Shown: positions 1 to 12,414, numbered from the stretch's first letter. The stretch: DNA of 64,000 bases from Mycobacterium sp. Root265 (GCF_001428895.1 NZ_LMJA01000012.1:249313-313312), one strand, 5' to 3'. The notes: generated by a model from the sequence alone, not told the origin. Made by a program: numbers and translations.

Positions 1-3000
1 ATCGGCGGTGCACCGGACCCGGCGGCCAGCGGGGTGCTCTTGCAGGCCCACATGGTGGTCTCGGTCGGGCCGTAGACGTTGACCATGACGCGCCCGGGCG
101 CCCATCGGTCCACGAGTTCCGGCGCGCAGGCCTCCGCGCCGATCACCAGTGCCGCATCCACGCCCTCGGTGGGCAGTACCGCTGCCGCCGAGGGGGTCTG
201 GGTCAGCACGGTGACCTGCTCGCTGATCAGCAGGGCGTGGAAGTCCGGCGCGGAACGGGCAATGTCGTCGGGCACCACGACCAGGCGTCCGCCGTGCAGC
301 AGCGCCGCCCAGATCTCCCACACCGAGAAATCGAAGGCATAGGAGTGGAACTGGGTCCAGACCTGTCCCGGTGAGAGTTCGATACCGATGTCGAGTCCGT
401 CGAACAGCTGGACCACATTGCCGTGGTTGACGGCAACACCTTTGGGAACGCCGGTGGTGCCGGAGGTGTAGATGATGTGCGCGATGTCCTCGGGGGTGGG
501 TCCGTCGGGCACGGGGGTCGCCGTCACGGCGCGGGTGGGGTCGGCGCAGTCGTCGCATTCGATGACCTGGACTCCGGCAACCCGGCCGGCCAGCGCCGCG
601 GTGGTCATGACGGCGACCGGGCCAGCGTCGTCGAGCATGAAATCGATGCGGGCCGGCGGCAGGGCGGGATCCATCGGCAGGTAGGCCGCACCGGATTTGA
701 GCACCGCCAGGATCGCCACGATCGCCTCGGCGGACTTCGGGAACAACAGCGCCACACACCGTCCCGGACCCGCGCGCCGGGCGATGAGCAGTTGTGCCAG
801 GCGGTTGGCGGCCTGGTCCAGATCGGTGTAGGTCAGCGATCGTCCACCGTGCACCACCGCGACGGCATCCGGTGTGCGGGCGACCTGCGCGCTGAATCTG
901 GCCGGTACGGTCGACCCGGCGTAGGGCACGCCCAGGACCGTGCGGTTGCCCCACTGATCGAGCCGGGCCCGTTCGCCGTCGTCGAGCAGATCCATCGAGG
1001 ACAGCCGGCGCCGCGGGTCGGTGGTGAGTGCCGAGAGCAGCCGCTCCAACCGGCCGACCAGGGCGTGCACGCCTGCGGCATCGAAGATGTCGGTGCGGTA
1101 TTCGACAGTGACGTCCAGACCGTCGGGGTCGCCGTCGGTGGTCCAGCGCTCGCCCAGCGAGAACGCCAGGTCCATGCGGGCGGTCTCGGTATCCACCTGC
1201 AGCGGGGTCACCTGAAGGTCCCCGAGCGCCAGTCCGGCGGCATCGCCGGGCTGCCAGGCGAAGTTCTGCCAGCCCAGCAGCACCTGGACCAGCGGGTGCC
1301 GGGTCAGGCTGCGCGCCGGGTTCAGCCGCTCGACGAGCACTTCGAAGGGCACATCCTGATGCTCATAGGCGGCCAGGCTGCGCCCGCGCACCTGTGCCAG
1401 CAGGTCGGCGAAGGTGGGGTCGCCCGCCACGTCGACGCGCAGCACCAGCGTATTGACGAAGAAGCCGACCAATTCGTCGAGCGCGGTATCGCGCCGCCCG
1501 GCGATCGGAAAGCCCACCGCCACATCGGTTGTCGCGCTGATCTCGGCCAGCAGCGCGGCGAACGCCGCCTGGATGACCATGAAGCTGGTGGCGTTGTGTT
1601 CGCGGGCCACCCGGCGCACCTGTTGCTGCAGGTCGACCGGCCACTGCAGGGCCACCCGGGCACCGTGATGATCGGCCACCGGCGGGTACGGGCGGTCGGT
1701 GGGAAGCTGCAGCTGCTCGGGCATCCCGGCCAGGGCGGTCTCCCAGTAGGCCAGCTGCGCGGCGATCGGGCTCTGATCGTCGTCGAACTCGCCCAGTTGG
1801 GTGCGCTGCCAGAGCGTGTAGTCGACGTACTGGACGGGCAGCGGTGCCCATCCCGGTGCCTGGCCCACATATCTGCTGGCGTAGGCCAATCCGAGATCGC
1901 GCACCAGCGGAGTGACCGACCAGCCGTCGGCGGCGATGTGGTGTACGACGGCCACCAGGATGTGTTCGCCGTCGCTGAGGCGGAAGAGTGAGGCATGGAA
2001 CGGGATGTCGGTGGCCAGATCGAAGGTGTGCCGCGCCGCGGCGTCCACCGCGTCGTCGAGCTGACCGGCCGGCCACCGACCGGCATCGACGGTGTCCCAG
2101 CCGATGTCGGCGTCCTCGGCGGGGATGACGACCTGCTGGGCCGTTCCCTGCGGTGCCACGAACCGGGTGCGCAGTGATTCGTGACGGGCCACCACATCGT
2201 TGAGCGCGAGCCGCAGCGCGTCGGCGTCCAGGTGCCCGCGCAGCCGCAGGGCCACCGCGAGGTTGTAGATCGGTGACGGTCCCTGTAGTTGGTCGAAGAA
2301 CCACAACCTGTTCTGCGCGAAGGACAACGGGATGACGTCGGGCCGGTCGGCGGCCACCAGTGGCTCCAGCCGTCCGGCGTCGCCGCCGATGCGCGGCGCC
2401 AGCTCCGCGACGGTCGGCGCCTCGAAGATGGTGCGCACCGACAGGTCGGCGTCCAGGCTGGTGTTGATGGCGCCGATGAGGCGCATCGCCGACAGCGAAT
2501 CGCCACCGTGGTCGAAGAACGAGTCGTCGACACCGACCCGCTGCAGGCCCAGCACCTGGGCGTAGATGTCGGTGAGGATCTCCTCGACCGCACCCGAGGG
2601 GGCCCGGTATCCGTCGCCGTCGCCGTATTCGGGCGCCGGCAGAGCTTTTCGGTCGAGTTTGCCCGAGGAGGTCAGGGGCATCTCGTCGAGCACCAGGATG
2701 TGCGGCGGCACCATGTAGTCGGGCAGCCAGGCGCTCAGCCGTCGGCGGACCGCGCTGATCTTGGTGGCGCTGTGCGGTTCGTTGGCGTGCACCGCGTGCG
2801 GTGTCGGCAGGTACACGTCGGTGAGCGCGGGTGCCGCGGTGCCGGTGGGGGCGACAAAGACGGCGTCCATGGTGCCCGGTGCCGCGCCCCAGGTGACGGC
2901 GACGTGGTAGCCGGTATCCTCACCGAGGCGGTACAGCGCTTCGGGTGTGAAGCCGGCCGTCTGCGGGGGCTCGGTGCTGACCTGTCCGTCCGCCAGTGAC

Positions 3001-6000
3001 TGTTCGAGCAGGACATCGGAGATCACCCCGGTGCGCGGGATACCGCTGACCCGAACGGCATCGGGGCGGTGCTCCGCCAGCCGTGCGTGCAGCTCGGCGA
3101 GACTGGCACATCCCGCGACCCATCCGTGGGTGGGGACGCCGGCCAGGGAGCGCACCGGGCCGGGCCCCTTGTGGATGGTGACGTCGTAGCGGTAGCGGCT
3201 CAGTTCGTTGTCGGCGGTGCCACGCTTGACCTGAATGTCGACGCCCGCGGCCGCCGCATGATTGTCGGCCCAGCTGGTGAAGAACTCCGGGGCCAGCAAC
3301 AGCTCCGGCTCACCCAGTACTGCATGCTGCACGCGCTGGCGGATGACGGCGGCATCCAGACCCGCCGAGGCGTGCCGGGCCAGCGCGATCCCGGTCTGGA
3401 AGGCGTTCTGCAGACTGTGGTTTCGGACGTCACCGACGAACAGGGTGCCGCCGGGGGCGAGCAGCTCCATGGCGTTGTCGATGACCTCGGTGAGATACCC
3501 CGCATTCGGGAAGTACTGGATGACGGAGTTCACCACGATGGTGTCGAAGTGCCCGCGCGGCAGCCCGTCGGTGACATGGGCGGGCCGCGCGAGCAACTGC
3601 ACCCGGTCACGCCAGGGAATCTGGTTGTCCTGCAGAGATTGTGCGATCGCATCGACGACGACCGCGGAGATGTCGGTCGCGACGTACTGCTCGCAGTCCC
3701 CGGCGACCTGGGACAGCAGCAGACCCGACCCCACACCGATCTCCAGTACCCGCCGCGGCTGCAGCGCCAGGATGCGGTCGACAGTGCCGGCCCGCCACTC
3801 CCGCATCTCGGCGAGCGGGATCTCCGCTCCGGTGTAGCTGCTGTTCCAGCCCCGGAAGTCCTCACCGAACCCGGGCGCCTCGATGTCGGCGGCGTAGAGC
3901 TCGTCGTAGATGCTCTGCCATTCCTCCACGATCTCGGTGTCGTGCCCGGTGTCGCGGTTGGTGTCGGTGGCGTGCTCGAAGGTGATGTAGGCGACCAACT
4001 GCGAGCCCGCGGTGCCGTCATGCACGGTGGCGGCGGCCTGGCTCACCTGCGGGCAGGCCAGCAGCGCGCTCTCGATCTCCCCGAGTTCGATGCGCTGTCC
4101 GCGAAGTTTGATCTGGGTGTCGACCCTCCCCTGATAGTCCAGGGTGCCGTCACTGTTCCAGCGGGCCAGATCACCGGTGCGGTAGAGCCGTTCGCCCGCA
4201 GCGCCGTGGGGATCGGCGACGAACCGCTCTGCCGTCAGCCGCGCCCGCCCCACATACCCGTGCGCGAGCGCCGGCCCGGCCAGGTACAGTTCGCCCACCA
4301 CACCGGCGGGCACCGCGCGCAGCTGGGCATCGAGCACCAGTGTCCGCATACCGGGGATCGGGGATCCGATGTTGACCGGCCGGTCGGGTGACAGCGGGGT
4401 GCCGGTGGCCCAGATGGTGGCCTCGCTGGGGCCGTAGGCGTTGAACATCCGCCGGCCCGGTGTCCAGGCCTGCACCAGTTCGTCGGGGCAGGCCTCACCG
4501 CCGGTGATCAATGTGGTCAGGTGCGGCAGGCGGGCCCGGTCCAGGGAGGCCGCCACCGTCGGGGTCAGCAGGGTTGCGCTGACCTGCTGCCGGTGCGCCA
4601 GCTCGGTCAGCGCCTCCCCGGCGTACACGTCCTTGGGCGCGACCACCAGGGCGGCACCGGCACCGGTGGCCATCAGGATCTCGAACAGCGACGCATCGAA
4701 GGTGGGGGCGGCGACCAGCAGCACCCGGGATTGTGCGGCGAGCCCGTACATATCCCGTTGGGCGGCAGCGAATCCCAGCAGGCCGGCATGGCTGACCGCC
4801 ACACCCTTGGGTTCACCGGTGGAACCCGAGGTGAAGATGACGTAGGCGGTGCCGTCGGTGTCCAGCGGCGCCAGTCGGTCGTCGTCGGTGATCTCGTCGA
4901 CGCGTTGCCCGGACAGGTCCAATTCGTCGATGCGCAGCACCGGGCGCGCCCCGGAGCCGGCGACGGTGTCGGTGCCACACGTCAGCACGCAGACGGCGTC
5001 CACCGAATCCAGCACGGTGACAATGCGTTCCACCGGGTGGGTGCGGTCGATGGGCACGTAGGTGCCGCCGGCCTTGAGCACGGCCCACCAGGCCGCGACG
5101 AGCTCGGCGGTCCGGTCGACCGCCACCCCGACGGCGCGCTCCGGTCCGACACCGGCCCCGATCAGGGTGCGCGCCAGCCGGGTCGACCATTCGTCCAATT
5201 CGCGGTAGGTCAGGTTGCGGTCACCGTCGATGACCGCGGGCGCGTCCGGCTCGGCGGCGACCGCCGCGGCGAGCAGCTGTGTCGCGAGGCCGACGGGTGC
5301 CTCCGCGCCCGCGCCGGACCACTGGGCCAGCCGTCGCTGCTCGGCCTCATCAAGGGTGTTGATGGACAACACCTTCCGGGTCGGATCGGCGGCCATCTCT
5401 GCCAGCAGCCTGCGCATCCGCCCGATCAGCGTCTCGATGCCCTGCGCGGTGAACACCTCGGTGTCGTATTCGACGTGCAGGTTCAGCTCGGTGCCCGGGA
5501 TGGCTTCGACGGTCAGCGGGTAGTGGTTGAACTCGCGGTTGGTGAACCCCTCGATGGCCAGGTCATCGGCGCCCAGCGGCACCCCGGTGTCGACCGGGTA
5601 GTTCTCATAGACGAACAGGCTGTCGAACAGCTGCTCGTGTCCGGTGGCGCGGTGGATCTCACTGAGCGCCAGGTGCTGATGGGACAGGGTGTCGTTGTGC
5701 GCGGTGTGCAACTGCTCAAGCAGATCCGCGGTGCTGGTGCTCGCGGTGATGTTGGCGCGCACCGGCACGGTGTTGATCAGCAGGCCCACCATCGACTCGG
5801 CATCGGCCATCTCGATCTGGCCGAGCCGGGATCGGGCGGTGCCGAAGGCGACATCGTGCCTGCCGGTCAGCGATGTCAGCAGCACGCCCCAGGCGCCCTG
5901 CAGCACGGTGCTGACGGTGGTGCGGCAGGACCGGGCCAGCTCGCCGAGAGCCTGTGTGGTCGCGGCGGGTACCTGGAAGGACGCAAAACCGCGCCGCCCG

Positions 6001-9000
6001 AGGCCCAGTCGGTCCTGGCGCCGGTCCGGTGAGCCCAGCAGCGTGGGGGTGTCGAACCCGGCGAGCGCCTGCTGCCAGGCCGAGCGGGCGGCGTCGAGGT
6101 CTCGGTCGGCCAGCCAGGTGAGGAAGCCCCGGTAGGACGCCGCGGCGGGCAGGCGCTGCCCGGCGTAGCCGGCGAAGATCTCGCGCAGCAGGATGGGCAT
6201 CGACCAACCGTCGAGCAGGATGTGATGGTTGGTGAGGATGAACCGGTGCCGTTTCTCACCGATGCGGATCAGCACGGCACGGAAGGCCGCCTGGTTCGCG
6301 AGATCACCGACGGCGACACGTTCCTCCGCGCACAGCCGCTCGATGGTGTCCTCACCGGCCAGGCCGGTGAGATCGAGGAACTTCCAGGCGATCTCCGGAT
6401 CCTCGAGCAGGATCTGCACCGGCTCGTCATAGCCCTGGATGAATTGCGCCGCGAGGTGCGGATGCCGGGCGACCACGGCGCGGACCGCCTCGCGCATCCG
6501 GTCCGGGTCGAGCGTGCCGGTCAAGGTGAAATCGAGTTGCACCGAGTACATCTCGGCCGACATCTCGGAGTGCGCGCTGCCCGTGTGGAACAGCAGTCCC
6601 TGCTGCAGCGGTGTCAACGGCAGGATGTCGGCGATCCGGTACCGGCCCTGCAGCTCATCGATCTGCGGTTGGCTCAGCTTCGCGGGAGCGATGTCGGACG
6701 GGGTGAGCCCTCCCCCGCCGCTGCGCACATGCGCGCAGATGCCGGCCAGCGCCTCGAACCACAGGCCGCTCAACCGGGTGATCTGCTCCTGGTCGAGCAC
6801 CGAGGCGGCGAAGGTCCAGTCGGCCAGCAGCTGGGGCCCGTCCGCGGTCTCCAAGGTGGCGGCGTTGAGTTCGACGGTGTGCACCAGCGGCATCGGCACC
6901 GCGGCGGCCGCGCCGGTGAGCGACAGCGCCTCCGGGCCGATGCGCCACACATCGTCGCCGCCGTGGACGGCCGAGTTACCAAGGCGGCCCAGATAGTTGA
7001 ACCCGATCGACGGATCGGGCCCGTCGAGGTCGATCTCGTCGTTGAGGTAACGCAGCAGGCCGTAGGTCAACGGGTGCGGGAGGGCGCGCAGTTGTTCCTT
7101 GGCGTTCTTGATGACTGCGCCGAGCGGTGACGCACCGGCGCACACCTGGGACCAGGGCAGCCCGTCGGCGGACAGGGCCACCGGGTACTTGGTGGTGAAC
7201 CAGCCGACGGTCCGGGACAGGTCGACGTCCTCGCCGAGTTCTTCGTGCCGGCCGTGACCTTCGACGTCGATGCCGACGGGGGCGCCGGTTCCCAGGAACT
7301 CCGAGATCGCCAGCGCGAATCCGATCAGCAGGATGTCCTGCACGCCGGCATGAAACGCGGCGGGCGCGGCGCCGAGCAGGATGCGGGTGTTCTCCGCATC
7401 CAGCGTCGCCGACAGCCGTCCGGCGCTGGTGAAGGTGTCGGTCTCGGGTTGCGCGGCGGGCAGCGCGGACGGAACCGCGAGTTGCCGCCAGGTGTCGGCG
7501 GCCTCGATGACCGCGGGCTGCTGGGCATGCTCGGCGAGCACCGTGGCCCACCGCTGAAATGACGTGCCACCGGCCACCAGCTCGAGGGGCTGCCCGGCGC
7601 GCCGCTGGGCCCACGCGATATTGAGGTCTTCCAACAGGATTCGCCAGGAGACGCCATCGACGGCCAGGTGGTGGACGATCAGCACCAGCTGGCTGATCGT
7701 GGGTATCCACAGCGCGCTGAGCATGGCACCGGCGGCCGGATTCAGGTGGGCGCGCGCAGCCCGGACCGCCTCGTCGGTGAGCGCGTCCACGGTGTGCAGG
7801 CAGCTCTGCGCATCCGCCGCGCCGGGCTCGGGGATCGCCAAGGTGCCGTCGGCGCCGACGCGCAGCCGCAGCGTGGCGTGCCGGTCGAGCAAGGCCTGCA
7901 GCAGGTCCCGCGCATCGTCGGCGGTGGCACCGGACGGGGCCTGCACCACCATGGTCTGGTTGAACTCGTCGGCCCAGTCGCCGGCGCCGCCGAGGTCGGC
8001 CAGCCACCGGATGATCGGCGTCGCGGGCACCGGGCCGATGCCCTCGTCGACCGGGCCGGCGTCATCACGGCCCGCGACCACACGGGCCAGCCGCGCCACG
8101 GTTTCCTCGACGAAGATGTCGCGCGGCCGACAGGTCAGCCCGGCGGCCCGGGCCTTCGCGGCAACCTGCATCGACATGATGCTGTCGCCGCCCAATTCGA
8201 AGAACGAATCGTCGACACCGACCCCGTCCAAACCGATTACCTCGGCATAGATTCCGGCGAGCAGTTCCTCGGTCGCGGTCTCGGGTGCCCGGTGCAGCCC
8301 GCCCGTGTACTCCGGTGCGGGCAGGGCCCGGACGTCCAGCTTGCCGCTGGAGGTCAACGGCAGTTCCGCCAGCACGACCACCGCGGTCGGCACCAGGTAG
8401 CCGGGCAGCCGGGCGGCCAGCGTCGCGCGGGCCTGCGCCGGGTCCACGGTGCCGGTGACGTAACCGACGAGTCGTTTGTCGCCGGGGCGGTCCTCCCTGG
8501 CGATCACCACCGCCTGCTCGACCCCGTCGACCTCCGCCAAAGCCGTTCGGACCTCGCCGAGTTCGATCCGGTAGCCGCGGATCTTCACCTGGTCGTCGGC
8601 GCGCCCGACGTAACGCAGCTGACCGTCGGCGCCCCAGTACACGAGGTCGCCGGTCCGGTACATGCGTTGGCCGGCGCCCGCGAACGGGCAAGCCACGAAC
8701 CGCGATCCGGTGAGCTCGGAGCGACCCAGATACCCCAGACCCACACCGGCGCCCGCGACGTACAGTTCGCCGACCACACCGGGTGCCACCGGCTGCAACC
8801 AACCATCGAGCACGAACACTGCCGATCCGGCCACCGTGGAGCCGATCGGGGCCGCGCCGCCGCCGGCATTCAGCGGCGCGCTCACGGCCACGTAGATCGT
8901 CGTCTCGGTCGGCCCGTAGGCGTTGATCATCACCCGGCCCGGCGCCCACCGGTCGACCACGTCGGCGGGGCACGCCTCGCCACCCATGACCAGGGCTGTC

Positions 9001-11117
9001 GACTCCAGCCCCGCGGAGGGCAACATGCCGATGGCGGAGGGTGTTTGGGTGAGGACGTTGACACGCTGGTGGACGAGGTAACGGTTCAACTCGTCGGGTT
9101 CGCCGACGACCGATTCGGGCACCACGACCAGCCGGCCGCCGCGCAGCAGCGCGGAGAAGATCTCCCAAACCGAGAAGTCGAAGGAGTAGGAATGCCAGTG
9201 CGACCAGGCCTGTTCGGATGGGAGGCCGCCATCCTGGGAGGCGATCAACTGGGTCAGGTTGCGGTGCGTGATGGCTACACCCTTGGGGGTTCCGGTCGTG
9301 CCGGAGGTGTAGATGACGTAGGCGATGTCGTCGGGTACGACCGCGGACGTGACCGGCCCCGCTTCGGCGCTGGTTTCGCCGATATCGATGATCTGGCCGT
9401 CGAATTCGCCGAGCAGGCCGGCAAGGGCCGCGGTGGTGATGGCGGCCGATGGTGCGGCGTCGGTCAGCATGAATGCGATACGCGCCGCGGGCAGCGACGG
9501 GTCGATCGGCAGGTAGGCGGCACCGGTCTTGAGGATCGCCATGATTGCCGTGACGGCTTCGGCCGTCCGCGGCAGCAGCATGGCCACCCGCTGTCCCGGT
9601 CCGACGCCGCTGCCGAACAGTCGGTGCGCCAGCTGATCCGACGCCTCGTCGAGTTCAGCGTAGGTCAGCGAGGACTGTACGGCGCTGACGGCGACAGCCT
9701 GCGGGCGGTCGGCGACCTGAGCGGCGAACATCGCCGGGATCGAGGTGGTGTCGGCACCGGCCCCGTCGAGAGCCGACCAGTTACCCAGCGCGGCCAGCGC
9801 CGCGCGATCGGGTTCGGCAAGCGGGTCGACCGACGACAGTGGGCGCCCCGGGTTCGCGGCCATGCTCGCCAGGACCCGTTCCAGGTGCTCCACGAAATCG
9901 GCGACGGGAGTCGTCGAGAACGGTTGGGCGGCGCCGAATGTGCTGAGCAGCAGTTCGTCGCCGGCCCCGGTGAACATGAATCCGGAACCGCGCCCGAGAC
10001 TGGATGTCAGGGATGCCGTCGCGGTCGCTCCACCGAAGGGCACGGTGAACGCGGACGGGAGGAAATCGAGCACCGGGCGGTCGGCGACCTCTCCCGGAGC
10101 GCGTTTGTTGATTTCGCGTTCCAGGGCCTCCACCGGAAATCTCTGGTGTTGCAGGGCTTCCTGAATGCGCGTGTCGACATGCGCGCAGAATTCGGACACC
10201 GGCATGGTCGGAGATACCTGAAGCACCAGCGGAACCACCCCGGCCACCATGCCGGGCAGAGTTTTCGATTCGGGTTCGACGCGACGACTGACCGGGAAAT
10301 CGAAGACGACCTCATCCCCGTCGGCACACCAACCGCGCAGCATCAGTGCGCAGGCGGCGGTGATCACCGATGACCGTGCCATATGCCACTTCTGGCTCAG
10401 TTTCTCGACGCCGGCCAGAATTCCCGGGTCCAGCGGGATTCGTTCCAATGTCTGACCGTGATCGCCGTCATTCGCACTGCGCGAAGGGCCGTGATCAAAA
10501 CCGCTGCCGTTCGGCAGGTGGCCTTGCCAATATTGCTGATCGTCGGTGTAGGAATCCGAACTCTCATAATTGCTTTCGCATTCAAGGAGTTCGTTCAGGG
10601 AACCGAAGACCGTGGGAGTAATGGGAGCGCCCGAGACGGCGGCGGAATATATCGAAGCCATCCGCTGACAGACCAGCACCATGCCCACTCCGTCGATGAC
10701 GATGTGGTGGCAGCAGACGAATAGATAATTCTTTGTCGCGCCGGCCCGGAATAACACGAATTTGAACAGCTTGTCATCGAGCGGCATGGGGGTGCGTTGT
10801 ATCGCCACGGCCATCCCGAGCGCTTCCTGCGCGGGATTGTCGGATTTGCGCACATCGATGACCGTCAGTTCGGCTGGGGCGTCGTCGATACGTTGCTGAA
10901 ACACCTCGCCGTCGGCTTCGAAGAAGCCGACCCGAAGCGGTTCGGACTCCTCGATCGCCCGGCGGATCGCCCACTTCAGGGCCCTGCGATCGAGCATCCC
11001 GTCGATCTCGACGAAGAGACCGAGCTGCCACTCAGCGGCGGACTGCCCCGTCTCCTGCGCCAGCCAGATGTCCAGCTGTGCGCGCGTGATCGGTAACGCT
11101 GATTCCCCGAGTTCCAT
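1..11117 (-). CDS. Giant nonribosomal peptide synthetase, N-terminal 3705 residues (3' end outside window)
   Basis: One frame is open from ATG 11117 down to base 1. Domains in order with approximate residues: C1 (7-440, HHIVIDG at 136), A1 (455-940), PCP1 (LGGDS, Ser979), epimerase ([10 protein letters not shown] at 1149), C2 ([10 protein letters not shown], His1631), A2 (1960-2840) interrupted between its A8 and A10 motifs by a SAM methyltransferase (LEIGVGSG near 2456), PCP2 (HGGDS, Ser2874), C3 (HHIAADGW at 3059) and A3, cut by the edge after YGPTETT. C2 begins [11 protein letters not shown], typical of condensation after an epimerase. The expected product contains a D-residue, then an N-methylated residue, then at least one more. 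The start sits behind GAGGGTGGGG, 30 bp after an MbtH-like gene. The N-terminal C domain could accept an acyl starter or an upstream peptide. The N-MT and the single epimerase argue against glycopeptidolipid Mps1. The product is unknown. Confidence 0.95.
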   Translation of the reverse strand, partial: MELGESALPITRAQLDIWLAQETGQSAAEWQLGLFVEIDGMLDRRALKWAIRRAIEESEPLRVGFFEADGEVFQQRIDDAPAELTVIDVRKSDNPAQEALGMAVAIQRTPMPLDDKLFKFVLFRAGATKNYLFVCCHHIVIDGVGMVLVCQRMASIYSAAVSGAPITPTVFGSLNELLECESNYESSDSYTDDQQYWQGHLPNGSGFDHGPSRSANDGDHGQTLERIPLDPGILAGVEKLSQKWHMARSSVITAACALMLRGWCADGDEVVFDFPVSRRVEPESKTLPGMVAGVVPLVLQVSPTMPVSEFCAHVDTRIQEALQHQRFPVEALEREINKRAPGEVADRPVLDFLPSAFTVPFGGATATASLTSSLGRGSGFMFTGAGDELLLSTFGAAQPFSTTPVADFVEHLERVLASMAANPGRPLSSVDPLAEPDRAALAALGNWSALDGAGADTTSIPAMFAAQVADRPQAVAVSAVQSSLTYAELDEASDQLAHRLFGSGVGPGQRVAMLLPRTAEAVTAIMAILKTGAAYLPIDPSLPAARIAFMLTDAAPSAAITTAALAGLLGEFDGQIIDIGETSAEAGPVTSAVVPDDIAYVIYTSGTTGTPKGVAITHRNLTQLIASQDGGLPSEQAWSHWHSYSFDFSVWEIFSALLRGGRLVVVPESVVGEPDELNRYLVHQRVNVLTQTPSAIGMLPSAGLESTALVMGGEACPADVVDRWAPGRVMINAYGPTETTIYVAVSAPLNAGGGAAPIGSTVAGSAVFVLDGWLQPVAPGVVGELYVAGAGVGLGYLGRSELTGSRFVACPFAGAGQRMYRTGDLVYWGADGQLRYVGRADDQVKIRGYRIELGEVRTALAEVDGVEQAVVIAREDRPGDKRLVGYVTGTVDPAQARATLAARLPGYLVPTAVVVLAELPLTSSGKLDVRALPAPEYTGGLHRAPETATEELLAGIYAEVIGLDGVGVDDSFFELGGDSIMSMQVAAKARAAGLTCRPRDIFVEETVARLARVVAGRDDAGPVDEGIGPVPATPIIRWLADLGGAGDWADEFNQTMVVQAPSGATADDARDLLQALLDRHATLRLRVGADGTLAIPEPGAADAQSCLHTVDALTDEAVRAARAHLNPAAGAMLSALWIPTISQLVLIVHHLAVDGVSWRILLEDLNIAWAQRRAGQPLELVAGGTSFQRWATVLAEHAQQPAVIEAADTWRQLAVPSALPAAQPETDTFTSAGRLSATLDAENTRILLGAAPAAFHAGVQDILLIGFALAISEFLGTGAPVGIDVEGHGRHEELGEDVDLSRTVGWFTTKYPVALSADGLPWSQVCAGASPLGAVIKNAKEQLRALPHPLTYGLLRYLNDEIDLDGPDPSIGFNYLGRLGNSAVHGGDDVWRIGPEALSLTGAAAAVPMPLVHTVELNAATLETADGPQLLADWTFAASVLDQEQITRLSGLWFEALAGICAHVRSGGGGLTPSDIAPAKLSQPQIDELQGRYRIADILPLTPLQQGLLFHTGSAHSEMSAEMYSVQLDFTLTGTLDPDRMREAVRAVVARHPHLAAQFIQGYDEPVQILLEDPEIAWKFLDLTGLAGEDTIERLCAEERVAVGDLANQAAFRAVLIRIGEKRHRFILTNHHILLDGWSMPILLREIFAGYAGQRLPAAASYRGFLTWLADRDLDAARSAWQQALAGFDTPTLLGSPDRRQDRLGLGRRGFASFQVPAATTQALGELARSCRTTVSTVLQGAWGVLLTSLTGRHDVAFGTARSRLGQIEMADAESMVGLLINTVPVRANITASTSTADLLEQLHTAHNDTLSHQHLALSEIHRATGHEQLFDSLFVYENYPVDTGVPLGADDLAIEGFTNREFNHYPLTVEAIPGTELNLHVEYDTEVFTAQGIETLIGRMRRLLAEMAADPTRKVLSINTLDEAEQRRLAQWSGAGAEAPVGLATQLLAAAVAAEPDAPAVIDGDRNLTYRELDEWSTRLARTLIGAGVGPERAVGVAVDRTAELVAAWWAVLKAGGTYVPIDRTHPVERIVTVLDSVDAVCVLTCGTDTVAGSGARPVLRIDELDLSGQRVDEITDDDRLAPLDTDGTAYVIFTSGSTGEPKGVAVSHAGLLGFAAAQRDMYGLAAQSRVLLVAAPTFDASLFEILMATGAGAALVVAPKDVYAGEALTELAHRQQVSATLLTPTVAASLDRARLPHLTTLITGGEACPDELVQAWTPGRRMFNAYGPSEATIWATGTPLSPDRPVNIGSPIPGMRTLVLDAQLRAVPAGVVGELYLAGPALAHGYVGRARLTAERFVADPHGAAGERLYRTGDLARWNSDGTLDYQGRVDTQIKLRGQRIELGEIESALLACPQVSQAAATVHDGTAGSQLVAYITFEHATDTNRDTGHDTEIVEEWQSIYDELYAADIEAPGFGEDFRGWNSSYTGAEIPLAEMREWRAGTVDRILALQPRRVLEIGVGSGLLLSQVAGDCEQYVATDISAVVVDAIAQSLQDNQIPWRDRVQLLARPAHVTDGLPRGHFDTIVVNSVIQYFPNAGYLTEVIDNAMELLAPGGTLFVGDVRNHSLQNAFQTGIALARHASAGLDAAVIRQRVQHAVLGEPELLLAPEFFTSWADNHAAAAGVDIQVKRGTADNELSRYRYDVTIHKGPGPVRSLAGVPTHGWVAGCASLAELHARLAEHRPDAVRVSGIPRTGVISDVLLEQSLADGQVSTEPPQTAGFTPEALYRLGEDTGYHVAVTWGAAPGTMDAVFVAPTGTAAPALTDVYLPTPHAVHANEPHSATKISAVRRRLSAWLPDYMVPPHILVLDEMPLTSSGKLDRKALPAPEYGDGDGYRAPSGAVEEILTDIYAQVLGLQRVGVDDSFFDHGGDSLSAMRLIGAINTSLDADLSVRTIFEAPTVAELAPRIGGDAGRLEPLVAADRPDVIPLSFAQNRLWFFDQLQGPSPIYNLAVALRLRGHLDADALRLALNDVVARHESLRTRFVAPQGTAQQVVIPAEDADIGWDTVDAGRWPAGQLDDAVDAAARHTFDLATDIPFHASLFRLSDGEHILVAVVHHIAADGWSVTPLVRDLGLAYASRYVGQAPGWAPLPVQYVDYTLWQRTQLGEFDDDQSPIAAQLAYWETALAGMPEQLQLPTDRPYPPVADHHGARVALQWPVDLQQQVRRVAREHNATSFMVIQAAFAALLAEISATTDVAVGFPIAGRRDTALDELVGFFVNTLVLRVDVAGDPTFADLLAQVRGRSLAAYEHQDVPFEVLVERLNPARSLTRHPLVQVLLGWQNFAWQPGDAAGLALGDLQVTPLQVDTETARMDLAFSLGERWTTDGDPDGLDVTVEYRTDIFDAAGVHALVGRLERLLSALTTDPRRRLSSMDLLDDGERARLDQWGNRTVLGVPYAGSTVPARFSAQVARTPDAVAVVHGGRSLTYTDLDQAANRLAQLLIARRAGPGRCVALLFPKSAEAIVAILAVLKSGAAYLPMDPALPPARIDFMLDDAGPVAVMTTAALAGRVAGVQVIECDDCADPTRAVTATPVPDGPTPEDIAHIIYTSGTTGVPKGVAVNHGNVVQLFDGLDIGIELSPGQVWTQFHSYAFDFSVWEIWAALLHGGRLVVVPDDIARSAPDFHALLISEQVTVLTQTPSAAAVLPTEGVDAALVIGAEACAPELVDRWAPGRVMVNVYGPTETTMWACKSTPLAAGSGAPP

Positions 11118-11147
11118 CCCCACCCTCGAATCGCGACGTTCTGGTCA

Positions 11148-11372
11148 TCAGCCTGGTTGTTTGGCGGCCAACCGGTCGCGCAGACTCTTCGGCCGGATGT
11201 CGGTCCATTCCCGTTCGATGTACTCCAGACACGCCGCTCGATCGTCCTCGCCGAACACCACTCGCCACCCGTCCGGGACGTCAGCGAACGTCGGCCACAG
11301 GCTGTGTTGCTCCTCGTCGTTGACCAACACGACGAAGCGACCCTTCTCGTCATCGAACGGGTTCGTGCTCAC
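11148..11372 (-). CDS. MbtH-like NRPS accessory protein
   Basis: This 74-residue protein has the MbtH hallmarks: an N-terminal NPFDDE, then [16 protein letters not shown], a WRVVFGED segment and EREWTDIRP near the C-terminus. MbtH proteins bind adenylation domains and help them fold and form aminoacyl-AMP. The GTG start (11370-11372) is chosen because GGAGGG lies four bases upstream and because NPFDDE normally sits about three residues from the N-terminus; longer in-frame extensions have no family similarity. The gene lies 30 bp upstream of the NRPS on the same strand, so the two very likely form one transcript with this gene first. A TTATAT hexamer about 25 bp upstream could be its -10 element. 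Confidence 0.93.
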   Translation of the reverse strand: MSTNPFDDEKGRFVVLVNDEEQHSLWPTFADVPDGWRVVFGEDDRAACLEYIEREWTDIRPKSLRDRLAAKQPG

Positions 11373-11396
11373 ACTGCCCTCCAAAGGAATTGACGG

Positions 11397-11402
11397 ATAT
11401 AA
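11397..11402 (-). promoter_or_regulatory. Possible -10 element of the mbtH-like/NRPS operon
   Basis: On the minus strand the hexamer TTATAT lies 24 bp upstream of the GTG start of the MbtH-like gene, leaving room for a short leader that contains the GGAGGG ribosome site. No convincing -35 element is visible, so this is a weak prediction. Confidence 0.3.
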
Positions 11403-11913
11403 CAATTCGCCGGCATTGATCTTGTGGCCGCCACGGCGCCGGCAATCGCCGCGTCGGCCGAATAATTCCCTGGACCCGCCATCGCGTACCGGATCGGCAG
11501 CACACTGCCACTTTTCGGGAGCCAGTTCACGTTGCCAGACCTGGCCGTAGCGGAGCGGCTCCTCGGAGATTCCATGAGGAGTGGGGCAGTCAGACCCGCA
11601 TTGGTCAAAGCAACAACTACTTTCTCCGTCACACAGAGCAACAAACACCGGGCGGTCGCCGGAGCGGATTCCGCTGCCGTGAAATTCGGTTCCACTGTCG
11701 CTGTGGCAACCATCCCGATTCGAGCCTACACAATCTCACATTGCCGTCGAACGCAGTCAATGCACAAACCGCACGCCGCAAGATCGTCGCGAACTGGAAT
11801 TTACCTGTGCGAAAATTACTGTGCCGCAGCAGAATGCGTGCACGCTCAGAGAAGAGCGCAATCCCTCTGCCGACGGTGTTTACGATTCGTTCGAATAAAA
11901 CGCCGCAGGGGCC

Positions 11914-11919
11914 TATCCT
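11914..11919 (+). promoter_or_regulatory. -10 element for a probably leaderless DUF3887 gene
   Basis: TATCCT ends seven bases before the ATG of the DUF3887 gene and no Shine-Dalgarno sequence precedes that ATG. This spacing puts the transcription start at or next to the A of the ATG, the arrangement common in mycobacterial leaderless genes. Confidence 0.4.
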
Positions 11920-11926
11920 GACCCCC

Positions 11927-12370
11927 ATGCGCCCAGCAAAGACGCACCAACCTCGACGACCAGGCACCACGCGACCGCTGGCCGGCATCTCGGCGATCCT
12001 CCTCGGAGCGTGCGCCCTCGCACTGGGCACGCCGACGGCCGCGGCGGAGGTGCTGCCGGACCAGGTTGCGCTCGCCACCCTCGACGAGATCGTGCGCGGC
12101 GACTACCCAGCCGCCGCAGCCGACTTCAATCCGACAATGCAGTCACTGTTGCCCACACAGGCGTTGCAGCAGTCGTGGGATCTGTATCAGCAGGTGTTCG
12201 GCGCCTACCAGTCGCACGGCGTACCCGAGAACATCCAGCGCGGCGACGTGACGGTGGTCAACGTGCCGCTTCAGATGACACGTCGGCCCGGCCAATTCCG
12301 GCTGTCGGTTCAGCCGGACGGGACGGTGGCGAGTCTGACGTTCCTCAAGGAAGGCGTTCCGGTCCCCTAG
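11927..12370 (+). CDS. Secreted DUF3887-family protein
   Basis: This 147-residue protein has a signal peptide: an Arg/Pro-rich n-region (residues 1-16), a hydrophobic core around 18-34, and a likely cleavage after the Ala-rich TAAAE segment near residue 40. The mature part matches DUF3887 in pattern: a helix with RGDYPAAAADF, then LPTQALQQSWD, then a beta-rich C-terminus with DVTVVNVPLQM and a closing TVASLTFL strand. The family's function is unknown; it is presumably exported or cell-wall associated. The ATG is preferred over upstream in-frame starts because the signal peptide begins here and a -10-like TATCCT sits seven bases upstream. It stands alone, between the NRPS operon and a catabolic operon, with a hairpin directly after its stop codon. 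Confidence 0.8.
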   Translation: MRPAKTHQPRRPGTTRPLAGISAILLGACALALGTPTAAAEVLPDQVALATLDEIVRGDYPAAAADFNPTMQSLLPTQALQQSWDLYQQVFGAYQSHGVPENIQRGDVTVVNVPLQMTRRPGQFRLSVQPDGTVASLTFLKEGVPVP

Positions 12371-12414
12371 ATCGGCCCGAGCGTGGGCCTTATGTACGTA
12401 ACTCGGGCCCGATC
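12370..12414 (+). terminator. Stem-loop after the DUF3887 gene
   Basis: GATCGGCCCGAG (12370-12381) and CTCGGGCCCGATC (12402-12414) form a near-perfect GC-rich stem with one bulged base, beginning at the stop codon. There is no T-run, as is usual for mycobacterial intrinsic terminators. It may equally be a general RNA-stabilising hairpin. Confidence 0.4.

Larger units (their letters stand above)
11373..11926. other. 554-bp AT-richer divergent intergenic region
   Basis: This is the only stretch longer than 300 bp without a gene. It separates the minus-strand MbtH/NRPS operon from the plus-strand DUF3887 gene and must hold promoters for both. Short reading frames exist on both strands, but none has a ribosome site, recognisable motifs or mycobacterial codon bias. 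It is visibly poorer in GC than flanking coding DNA, with several runs of A and T, and so is the adjoining 5' end of the NRPS gene. I see no tRNA, strong terminator or named operator in it. Confidence 0.6.

Noticed and set aside
423-10373. Long plus-strand open frames (for example 423-1991, 2289-2999, 4521-6032, 7668-10373) antisense to the NRPS
   Set aside because: They mirror the codon pattern of the minus-strand NRPS frame in GC-rich DNA, carry no recognisable motifs, and their products are rich in Arg, Gln and Gly as shadow frames usually are.
1-11117. NRPS as glycopeptidolipid synthetase Mps1
   Set aside because: The MbtH-NRPS order is similar, but module 2 has an N-methyltransferase and no epimerase, which does not fit the glycopeptidolipid peptide.
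11369-11921. Short frames on both strands in the divergent intergenic region
   Set aside because: No ribosome sites, no family similarity and poor codon bias; the true MbtH start is the GTG at 11372.
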